Assembly (NCBI RefSeq): GCF_022606465.1
Contig: NZ_JALBUF010000005.1
Span: forward strand, 1 to 64,000
From: Sulfoacidibacillus ferrooxidans
GTDB lineage: Bacteria > Bacillota > Bacilli > Alicyclobacillales > SLC66
Direction: 5' to 3'
DNA: 64,000 nt
Below are positions 45,701 through 52,579 of this stretch, piece after piece. Numbering within the stretch: the stretch's first letter is position 1; every line of letters begins with the position of its first letter. The notes beneath the pieces were generated by a model, which did no database searches, had not been told where the DNA came from, and was given only the letters and a program-made list of their open reading frames with translations. Position numbers and translations under genes: made by a program.

Positions 45701-46917
45701 TCTGCCAAATCATCCATTTCATTGGACATTCTCTCTAGTTCGGTGACACTGGTTGAGATATCGCGTTGCAAGATCGAACCGATTTTCCCATAGACTGCAG
45801 CTTTGTCTCTATGCACGTCATGAACGAGAGTTATCTGATGGTTTAAGTTAATGGAAGCCAACCGATTATAGACGACTTCAAGCGCTACAGGCTTTTGACA
45901 CACAACAAGGACCTTCTGCCCACGAGCGAGACGATCAGCTACCAAATTGACAATAACTTGTGACTTCCCAGTACCCGGTGGTCCGTGCACAATCAGACCA
46001 TCACGTTCACGAGATGCAATGACTGCAGCTTCCTGACTCGCATCAGTTTGCAAAACAAAATATGTTCCATACTCTTTTTGCTCATTGAGGATAACTGACT
46101 TCACTTCAGCAAGTTGCTCTTCTGCTGGTTCTTCGTTTAAGAGTCGATACAACAACCCTTCAGATGGTGGATTTTTAAGAAGTTCTTCATAATCAACCAA
46201 TAAATTACTTGTAGACTGTCGAAACTTTCCAAATATCATATAAGGCTGAAGTTGAAGTGCCACTTTACCTGTAGGAATTTCTTTGCTACTTAAGGATTTA
46301 AACGGAGCCAATGTAGAAGAATACGGGGAAAGATTCAGCATTGCAGCAGAAAATACCGACTGAATCCATGCAATAACATTTTCTGTCGGTATTTCCTCTC
46401 CTATAGTTTTGACGGCTTCGCCCAGATTTACTCCAAGAAACCGATTCAATGACAAATCCAGTACAGGGTTTAGAAATGGGGGGTTTTCAGCATCTAGTTC
46501 AAAAACCCAATGCATAATACCCTGAACTTTCCTTTTTGAAATGTGTGCAGGATACAGAAGGATAGGGCTTCGATAAAAATCTTCTCCGACGGTACCTTCT
46601 AAAAAACCATAGGCGACATGGAATGTGTTAGCCCCCGTCTCCTGCTCAATTAATTCAATTTCGCGTTTGAGTGTTGTGAGTTTTCGGTTCACAACGAGAT
46701 CATCGTTTGACTGTCCAACTGCTGAAATCAATACGATTTGTGATTTTTGCATCATCACTTCTTCGGCGACGCGTATAGGTTTATCTTTAGACTCCTCAGT
46801 TGCAAGTGAGAAGACGTCAGCATGATTTTTATTAGCCAGCTTTAACAAGCGAAGGCTTGTGTTCCGTTTTGTTAAATCCGTGAGCCGGTCTCGATACAGT
46901 TCTAAAATATCTTGCAC
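42730..46917 (-). CDS. DUF4011-like/SF1 helicase/Vsr-like nuclease protein (Hhe-type antiphage candidate)
   Basis: 1395-residue single-gene protein. N-terminal region about 1-250 resembles DUF4011. The SF1 helicase part has Walker A GPPGTGKSQV (312-321), Walker B VIFDEASQCP near 955, GDEKQLPPT just after, NVQGDERDIILFSVAYAKD near 1165 and NRLNVAITRARLKVYIVCS near 1200. About 700 mostly helical residues separate motifs I and II. The C-terminus (about 1300-1380) has RIDLAIVHPDD, GVECDGAMYHSS and GWSIHRVWSRNWW, a PD-(D/E)xK/Vsr-type endonuclease fold. This order matches the DUF4011-helicase-Vsr (Hhe) class reported as an antiphage system. GTG behind AGAGGGG. Standalone, flanked by truncated genes, consistent with an acquired island. 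Confidence 0.85.
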   Translation of the reverse strand: MQDILELYRDRLTDLTKRNTSLRLLKLANKNHADVFSLATEESKDKPIRVAEEVMMQKSQIVLISAVGQSNDDLVVNRKLTTLKREIELIEQETGANTFHVAYGFLEGTVGEDFYRSPILLYPAHISKRKVQGIMHWVFELDAENPPFLNPVLDLSLNRFLGVNLGEAVKTIGEEIPTENVIAWIQSVFSAAMLNLSPYSSTLAPFKSLSSKEIPTGKVALQLQPYMIFGKFRQSTSNLLVDYEELLKNPPSEGLLYRLLNEEPAEEQLAEVKSVILNEQKEYGTYFVLQTDASQEAAVIASRERDGLIVHGPPGTGKSQVIVNLVADRLARGQKVLVVCQKPVALEVVYNRLASINLNHQITLVHDVHRDKAAVYGKIGSILQRDISTSVTELERMSNEMDDLADKLNSIANSLHADRPFGKTLQYLYANAKWDPNLIIAVSDLANGMTYEELQKRLLEIRSILALMQKFDHANYAWARRKSFAKFSNQHHMELEEVSNRLRVAVERGNEIRIQFELPNTPQYLVQNQEALMGLKQAVQIIGHSNLFKHIHMFYFDEDKEFEHSDHVARVKQVFHMITQQIKHAQELGSPIIHMSETDAKYWAKKIDDFLALQQKITRFVSSSWYGLKREVQTYCTKSGVLFESTSILKYRQSIESYLVFQSLRESIVKLHFYSDVPIVNDVDIWEEWSRRKQHAIEFLNKYVEAQDCFDKWLPDLVTKEDLDKLANVQFTTMVESLLEMVALWERISQDLQILKKYLSDDTVSELRDMVDQGIFHVSRFAELAEGVSNFDSLQRLDQMKDGLDGINQKLLERCRKKAPLESTPSASELWNEIIENSFLHAWIDAVEATDKHITDVSTELFEQSRSRYSSLLREKRRLVPEWIDRQLALEVSNVRGQARTTLKHEAGKKRQIKPLRKVLKDYTSDVLKLVPCWLCTPEAVSAIFPAESGFFDLVIFDEASQCPVENAIPAIYRGKQVVVAGDEKQLPPTNLFRISDDDEFEDEDDDFVRDNHRKASHLLDWSKPKMADQWLTWHYRSAHDALINFSNYAFYGKRMQTAPIVGFGKEKPIEFIRVNGKWIGRRNQEEADRIADLVVDIVQHDEFNPTLGIITFNSDQAELINDILDARGHNDPALYNLIEQARTRKEGDQFVGLFVKNIENVQGDERDIILFSVAYAKDQDGKMVSQFGTLSQDMGENRLNVAITRARLKVYIVCSFEPSEWTRVETYSRGPRLLKRYLEYAKAISDGDERRVNTVLEGILDATAVQSIENISIYDSPFEEEVTTALRKLGYTVQTQVGFSGYRIDLAIVHPDDPERFILGVECDGAMYHSSRVARERDLYRQRFLEQQGWSIHRVWSRNWWKTRQAEIDKIQREVERLRGGSRAQVKEFLKNSI

Positions 46918-47588
46918 AAAGTCACCCCTCTATTATCAAAAACAATTGCGCGTAAATTTTGTTTAATTTTACCTAATTAAGATTATATAGTAAAAATATT
47001 GTAATACCAAATTGAAATCACAGTAAAAGGTTCATCAAAAGATTATATGAAAATGTTCCAGGATTCAGTCAAAGAGACATAAGAAACATTTGGCGGTCAA
47101 ATAACGAATGCGTACGCCGTGGTTATAGAATAAGCACCAGGAAAAACAATCGAGGAAGTGTGGGTTTGATACAAGAAATTGTTTCAATATTTATGGACGT
47201 CATCATAGCGCTTCCCATCAAGAATGAAGTGAGGGGAGTGTGTTGGATATACCGTAAATCAAATCCAGCTCATTATTATATTTCATACAAGCCCCTGCAA
47301 TTCCAAACAAGATTTTAACCGTGGTTAATATTTCTTTTTTCTAATAAATACTTTATTTACTAATGCAGATATCATCTAAATGAACTAGCAAAACACGTAA
47401 ACCCGTACCCAATCTCAACGTACTTCTTCATTTTCAACCCTCGAAAGCTAGACTTAGTCATTGAAGATTTCTGCTCTCATGTGATTTTTTTACACCAATT
47501 ATGCAGCACATCTACTCGTGATGCGAACTAATTATAGTGTGTGCAACGGTATGGGGTTGTCTGAACGGGGAATCTTCGCAGTGTTTGA
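46918..47588. other. 671-base gap right of helicase-nuclease gene
   Basis: AT-rich stretch without a supported gene. It includes the promoter region of the minus-strand helicase-nuclease gene and a palindrome TTAACC-GT-GGTTAA (47315-47328). Possible decayed coding sequence, but no frame is convincing. Confidence 0.5.
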
Positions 47589-48092
47589 GAGCACTATGTC
47601 TTGGTGAATGCACCGCTTGACGAAATGCCGCTATTTGTAAGACAAGGTGCTATTTTACCGGAATATCCGGTGCAATCTGCGGTGCAGTTTGACTGTGTAT
47701 CGTCTTTGCAGTTTGTCATCTATGGTGATCCGCAGGAAGCAGCGCAATCGTATGTGTTATATGAAGATGATGGTATTTCGTTTGATCATGAGTCGGGGCT
47801 ATACAATGAACTCGAAGTTACTTATGAGGCTACTGTGGATGACGGGGCGAGTGTAACCTATCGCTATTTGCAACAGGGATATCTTCCTGCCTATCGCTCA
47901 CGGGTCTTTTGTTTTACGCGAATCCGCGCTGTGGAGCAGATCGCTGTAGAAGGATTTACCTGTGTTACGGTCGAGCAGTTGACAAGTATGTCAAAAGGGT
48001 ATGCAATTGATATGGATGCAGGAGAAGTTCTCGTCAAACTACCTGCTGATGTCATGAAAGCTCGCTTTGTGTGGCGGCGTCAGAGATCGTGA
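47589..48092 (+). pseudogene. GH31 alpha-glucosidase-like, 3' remnant
   Basis: The frame reads YVLVNAPLDEMPLFVRQGAI, then YVLYEDDGISFDHESGLYN and a DUF5110-like beta domain, matching the C-terminal end of GH31 alpha-glucosidases/xylosidases. The catalytic domain (about 600 residues) is absent: upstream the frame is closed by TGA at 47586-47588. TTG at 47601 could start a 163-residue product, but it would be inactive as a glycosidase. It forms the right edge of the helicase-nuclease island. Confidence 0.78.
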
Positions 48093-48114
48093 TCGTTGTC
48101 TGATGTACATGCCA

Positions 48115-48158
48115 CATGATTCACTATGTGTGAAGTCTTTCACACATAGTGAATCATG
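48115..48158. terminator. 20-bp stem hairpin between convergent genes
   Basis: Perfect 20-bp inverted repeat (CATGATTCACTATGTGTGAA and its complement) with a 4-nt GTCT loop. It lies between the GH31 remnant and the convergent ABM gene and can end transcription from both sides. Confidence 0.75.
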
Positions 48159-48188
48159 TATCGATCGTTTGGTGTGATCGCGCGGATT

Positions 48189-48512
48189 CTAATATTCGTG
48201 CTCGACTTTGCAAATGCGGGTGCGAAACGCCTGATACCAGGTTTCTTTGCCAAGTGTCTTGGCGGATTGGTGAAAAGCGTTGCGACCCCAGGATTCAATA
48301 GATGCCATCGATTCCCAATAGGAAACGATGATGCCAAGATCTGCTTCTGCGCTTTCGACGCCTAAAAAGCCTTCTTGGGACTTTGCCATCTCAATCATGC
48401 GTGTAGCCATGGCGGCGTAACCTGTAGCATCTTCTCCTGGAACTACGGTTAGAATAGCGGCGTAGTATGGTGGTTTTGGTGTAACTGCAATTCCCTGTGT
48501 AAGATCGGACAT
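48189..48512 (-). CDS. antibiotic biosynthesis monooxygenase (ABM) domain protein
   Basis: 107-residue single-domain dimeric alpha-beta barrel protein: YYAAILTVVPGEDATGYAAMATRMIEMA-type strand-helix, then GFLGVESAEADLGIIVSYWESMASIESW and a C-terminal YQAFRTRICKVEHEY. Pattern matches YgiN/ABM proteins, which include heme-degrading and quinone monooxygenases. ATG with GAGGAGG upstream. Substrate unknown. Monocistronic. Confidence 0.85.
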   Translation of the reverse strand: MSDLTQGIAVTPKPPYYAAILTVVPGEDATGYAAMATRMIEMAKSQEGFLGVESAEADLGIIVSYWESMASIESWGRNAFHQSAKTLGKETWYQAFRTRICKVEHEY

Positions 48513-48881
48513 CGTGATCGTACCTCCTCTGGAGCTCTATCTACGTAGTAGCATGCCCCGTAACCTGTGCAACAAAGTAAGTGTAGCAGTTACTATCATG
48601 ATCGTGTATCGGGGAAACCCCTGATAACAGTGATTATCCATAGTTGTCACACAAGGCGTGTGCAAAGGTGAGATGTCTATTGTGTGATGGGGAGGATCCG
48701 GGGATCTTGTTTCGCGCGGTATAAATCCTTCTTATGTGTCTACACTACAAAAGAGTATGTGATGGATTGCTTCCATCAAGGTACTAACTGGTGGGTGTAG
48801 GTGGTTTCATAAATAGTAAAAGGTTTATACTACATGGAGGCATGTCTACGTATTGATTTTATAGGTAATGAGGGATGCGAT
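48513..48881. other. 369-base divergent promoter region
   Basis: Intergenic region between the divergent ABM and DoxX genes. No gene or recognised RNA element seen; it should carry both promoters. Confidence 0.5.
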
Positions 48882-49298
48882 ATGATTCATAACGGTCTGG
48901 AGGTCAATGTAGGATTATTGATCATTCGATTGGTAGTAGGACTTACGTTTATGGGGCATGGCACACAAAAGTTATTTGGTTGGTTTGGTGGCGCTGGCCC
49001 ACAAAATACAGGGAAGTGGCTTGAGTCGCTTGGGATTCAGTCGCGAGGTATGTTTTTTGCAGTTGCCGCTGGACTCTTCGAATTAGTGGGAGGGCTGCTG
49101 TTTGCAGCAGGGTTTATGACGCTGATCGGCTCAACACTCATTGTGATTGTCATGATTGATGCGATTATTGCGGTGCATGGACCCAACGGTTACTGGATGG
49201 ATCGCGGTGGTTTTGAATACAATCTGGTGTTAATTGCCGTTGTGATCGGCGTTGCGTTGGTGGGTCCAGGACAATTTACCTATCCATTTTCGATATAA
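48882..49298 (+). CDS. DoxX family membrane protein
   Basis: 138-residue, four-TM protein. LLIIRLVVGLTFMGHGTQKLFGWFGGAG at the N-terminus and GLFELVGGLLFAAGFMT near 70 are the DoxX pattern. The ATG at 48882 follows GAGGGA by 8 bases; the longer reading from 48834 lacks an SD. DoxX proteins are linked to thiosulfate:quinone oxidation and to redox/thiol stress complexes; the role here is not known. Confidence 0.85.
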   Translation: MIHNGLEVNVGLLIIRLVVGLTFMGHGTQKLFGWFGGAGPQNTGKWLESLGIQSRGMFFAVAAGLFELVGGLLFAAGFMTLIGSTLIVIVMIDAIIAVHGPNGYWMDRGGFEYNLVLIAVVIGVALVGPGQFTYPFSI

Positions 49299-49310
49299 CA
49301 GCCAGCTTAC

Positions 49311-49330
49311 ATAAGTAGAAAAACAAGGCC
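49311..49330 (+). repeat. 20-bp direct repeat, copy 1
   Basis: ATAAGTAGAAAAACAAGGCC, identical to 49377-49396. The two copies flank the hairpin at 49336-49376. Confidence 0.9.
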
Positions 49331-49335
49331 TTTAC

Positions 49336-49376
49336 AAAAGCTACGTATGGCGCGATACTCCCATGCGTTAGCTTTT
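49336..49376 (+). terminator. terminator after doxX-like gene
   Basis: AAAAGCTACGTATGG (49336-49350) pairs with CCATGCGTTAGCTTTT (49361-49376) with one bulge and one G-T pair; ends in CTTTTAT. Confidence 0.65.
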
Positions 49377-49396
49377 ATAAGTAGAAAAACAAGGCC
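49377..49396 (+). repeat. 20-bp direct repeat, copy 2
   Basis: Exact second copy of the 49311-49330 sequence; its end forms the left arm of the next terminator. Confidence 0.9.
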
Positions 49397-49427
49397 CACT
49401 CTGTCACGTGACGGAGTGGGCCTTGTT
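49388..49427. terminator. bidirectional terminator before RND gene end
   Basis: 14-bp stem AACAAGGCCCACTC (49388-49401) / GAGTGGGCCTTGTT (49414-49427). A-rich on the left and T-rich on the right, between the convergent DoxX and RND genes. Confidence 0.8.
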
Positions 49428-49444
49428 CTTGTGCTGGATAGTAG

Positions 49445-52400
49445 TTACATACCGGGTGTGATCGATGGATCGACGGAGCTTCCTTTTTTGCGGAAGATAC
49501 GTTTGAATCGTTTGGAATTGTTGTCTGCCGTGACATACACCACAGGCACGAGAACTAGCGTGACAAGCGTGGAGAACAGCAATCCAAATGAAATTACGGT
49601 TGCCATGGATGCGAGTGTGGCACCACCTGTACCAAAGCCAAGTACGAGTGGAAGCATGGCAAGCACTGTCGTGAGCGTGGACATCATGATAGGGCGCAAC
49701 CGAATGGGGCCGGCTTCCTTCAGTGCTTCGACAAGCGGTAGACCTCGATCCCGTAGCTGATTGGCATAGTCTACAAGCACAATCGCGTTATTGGCAATCA
49801 GCCCCATGACCATGATGACGCCAATAAAGGAGTCGATGTTGAGTGATCGATGGGTCAAAAATAATCCGAGCGCACCACCAATAAATGTCGGTGGGAGCGA
49901 GAACATAATGACAAATGGCGTGATAAATGACTCAAACAAGCTAGCCATCACCATGTAGAGCAAGACAATGGAGAACAGTACAGCAATACCTAAGTCCATA
50001 AAGGCTTGACCGATAAATTTGCCTTGTTGGCCAAAGTTGATCGAATATCCGGCTGGTAGGTGCAGATGTTTAATCTGTGCACTGACCATGCCTTGCGCGC
50101 GGCCTGAGGTTACGCCATACACGCTTGCATTGATCGTTACGGAACGCACGCCGTTGGTGTGATCGATGACGGGTGGTTCTTGTGATGTGGTGAGTGTCGC
50201 CACATCATCAAGTGGGATCATCTCGCCCTGACCGTTCGTGATAAATATTTGCGAAAGGTTAGAGATGTTGCGCGAGAAGCTTTGCGGTAACTGAACATTG
50301 ATGTTGTACTGGTTATCCCCGACAAAGTAAGTGGATGCATTGACCCCTTGGAAGGCGTCGTGCAGCGTTGTTTCTACTTCTTGTTCGGTGAGACCATACT
50401 GTTGTAGTGCGGCTTGATTGATGTTTAACTCATAATCTGGCGTTCCTGTGGCAAGCGTATTGTCCACATATTCAAGCCCTGGTGTGCGCTCCATAATCTG
50501 TGCCACTTCGTTACTCAAGATGGACAGTGTTTGCAAGTCTGGACCTTGCACATCTACTTGGACACCTGAAGTCGACGGTCCGTTACTCGTGGCGGAAAGT
50601 GGCTGTACAATAATCTGTGCGCCAGGAATATCAGAGATATAGCGGTTAAAATCATGGGCTACTTTGTCGAGATTGTGTACTTTTGAACCGAGTGTAACTG
50701 TAATCGTCGACGTATTGGTTGCCCCTAAGTTCTGTGAAGAGGTGCTTCCAATTTGCGTAAATACTGATTTTACATCAGGCATGTGTGCTTGTGCCAGGTG
50801 TTCGAGTTGTGTCGTTGTGGCCGTGGTTGTCGCTAAGTTGGTGCCATTGGCTAGTGTTGTTGTGATGCTAATCTGATTGCTGTTGATCGTCGGTGCAAGC
50901 TCAAAGCCAATGAGCGGGACGAGCATAAAACTAGCTACAACCATGACGATGGCGCCACCCATGATGGTGAAGCGGTGCCGCAAGCTCCAGTTGAGTAGTT
51001 TGCGATAGAGCTGGGTGAAATCATACATGGCACGCCCAGACCAGTCAAATAAGACCCATGGTCGAAACGGAGCCGTCTTCCCAGGGATCGTCTCTGGCAT
51101 CTCAAAGTGTTTGCCTTTGAGAAACTTGGAAGCGAGCATCGGCGTAAAGGTAATGGCGACAAAGAGTGCTGCCACGTGAGAAAAGCTCACGGTCATGGCG
51201 ATAGGACCAAAGAACTGTCCGGCAACGCCTGGCACAAAGATCGATGGTGCAAAAACGGAGATCTGCGCCATTGCGGCTACGACAACGGCTAGTCCGACTT
51301 CAGATGTCCCTTGTTTAGCAGCCTCAATGGCATTGAGCCCTCGCTGTCGCGCTCGAAAGATACTCTCGAGTACGACGATGGAAAAGTCGACCAGCGACCC
51401 TAGACCGACTGCGAGACTGCCGAGTGTGGCGGAGTTGATCGTGAGCCCTGCTGCGTACATCAAGATAAATGTTGAAATCATCGCGATGGGAATCGCCACA
51501 GCAATAATGAATGTCGTGCGCAACGAGCGCAAGATCAGCAACATGATGAGAATCCCGAAGATAAATCCGAGAATCGTGTGTTCGACAACTGTTGAGATGG
51601 TGCCTTGAATGGTCGTTGCCGAGTCACTGATCATCGTGAGTTTTGTGCCTGGTGGCAGTTGGCGTTTCAATTGAGCGAGTGCTTTGACCGTTTCTTGTGA
51701 AACTTGTACGGTATTGGCATTGGTCGCCTGTGTAATGGTAAAGCTAACTGCAGGTTGACTATTTAAGGTGGAAATATACGTCTGATCTGCATAGCCATCT
51801 TGCACCGTCGCGACATCGCCGACCGTTAGATTGGCTTGACCGCTACTAATCGGAATCTGCGCAATTTGATCGGGTGAGGTGATCTGCCCTTTGACGCGCA
51901 GTGGAATGAGTTGGTTGCCTTTGTTGACTTCGCCTGCATCTACTGTTTGATTGCCAGAAGAGATGGCAGATATGACTTGTCCAATGGTTACGTGATACAA
52001 CGTGAGTCGATGTGGATCGACAAGAACGTTGACTTGACTGGTCAAGCCACCGATGACGCTTACAGATCCGACGCCGTTTAGATGTTCAAAGACCGGCTCT
52101 ACAACATTATTGGCGAGTTCTGTTATGGCTGACAATGGCTCTTTTCCTGACAGAGCAATCGTGATAATTGGTTTATTGCTTGGGTTAAACTGTTGTACGA
52201 TCGGTGTGGTCGCATCGGTTGGAAGTTGCCCTTGCACCCGATTGACGATGCTTCGCATGTCGTTGACTTCTTGATCGATGCTAACACCATAGTTAAACTG
52301 GACGACGACTTGGCTATTGCCAAGAGACGAGGTAGAGTCGATCTCCGAAACACCTGACAAACTTTGCAGGGCATTTTCGATCGGCTGCGTGACTTGTTGC

Positions 52401-52579
52401 TCCACTTCGGTTGGTGACGCGCCAGGCCATCCTGTGGCGACAGAGGCGACAGGGATATCAAGGGACGGTTCCAGTTCAATTGGAAGCTGAAAAATGGAGA
52501 ACACGCCGATCATGATCACCGCAGCCATGATCATGGTGATCGTTACCGATCGTTTGATGGAAAAGTCTGCGATTTTCAA
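49445..52579 (-). CDS. RND-family efflux transporter permease (AcrB/SwrC-like)
   Basis: 1044-residue HAE1-type RND pump with 12 TMs and two large extracytoplasmic loops. N-terminus ISVKR-type ADFSIKRSVTITMIM, LPIELEPSLDIPVASV near 31, GWPGASPTEVEQQVTQPIENAL near 49, and the TM4 proton-relay region LAVGLGSLVDFSIVVLESI near 390 (one Asp where AcrB has two). Second half GLIANNAIVLVDYANQLRDRG near 935. Exports amphiphiles using the proton gradient. The ATG overlaps the stop of the adaptor gene (ATGA), so both are coupled. Confidence 0.88.
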   Translation of the reverse strand: MKIADFSIKRSVTITMIMAAVIMIGVFSIFQLPIELEPSLDIPVASVATGWPGASPTEVEQQVTQPIENALQSLSGVSEIDSTSSLGNSQVVVQFNYGVSIDQEVNDMRSIVNRVQGQLPTDATTPIVQQFNPSNKPIITIALSGKEPLSAITELANNVVEPVFEHLNGVGSVSVIGGLTSQVNVLVDPHRLTLYHVTIGQVISAISSGNQTVDAGEVNKGNQLIPLRVKGQITSPDQIAQIPISSGQANLTVGDVATVQDGYADQTYISTLNSQPAVSFTITQATNANTVQVSQETVKALAQLKRQLPPGTKLTMISDSATTIQGTISTVVEHTILGFIFGILIMLLILRSLRTTFIIAVAIPIAMISTFILMYAAGLTINSATLGSLAVGLGSLVDFSIVVLESIFRARQRGLNAIEAAKQGTSEVGLAVVVAAMAQISVFAPSIFVPGVAGQFFGPIAMTVSFSHVAALFVAITFTPMLASKFLKGKHFEMPETIPGKTAPFRPWVLFDWSGRAMYDFTQLYRKLLNWSLRHRFTIMGGAIVMVVASFMLVPLIGFELAPTINSNQISITTTLANGTNLATTTATTTQLEHLAQAHMPDVKSVFTQIGSTSSQNLGATNTSTITVTLGSKVHNLDKVAHDFNRYISDIPGAQIIVQPLSATSNGPSTSGVQVDVQGPDLQTLSILSNEVAQIMERTPGLEYVDNTLATGTPDYELNINQAALQQYGLTEQEVETTLHDAFQGVNASTYFVGDNQYNINVQLPQSFSRNISNLSQIFITNGQGEMIPLDDVATLTTSQEPPVIDHTNGVRSVTINASVYGVTSGRAQGMVSAQIKHLHLPAGYSINFGQQGKFIGQAFMDLGIAVLFSIVLLYMVMASLFESFITPFVIMFSLPPTFIGGALGLFLTHRSLNIDSFIGVIMVMGLIANNAIVLVDYANQLRDRGLPLVEALKEAGPIRLRPIMMSTLTTVLAMLPLVLGFGTGGATLASMATVISFGLLFSTLVTLVLVPVVYVTADNNSKRFKRIFRKKGSSVDPSITPGM

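Noticed and set aside
41661-48092. Insertion sequence or prophage at the helicase-nuclease locus
   Set aside because: No transposase, integrase, terminal inverted repeats or att-like duplications could be found at either edge.
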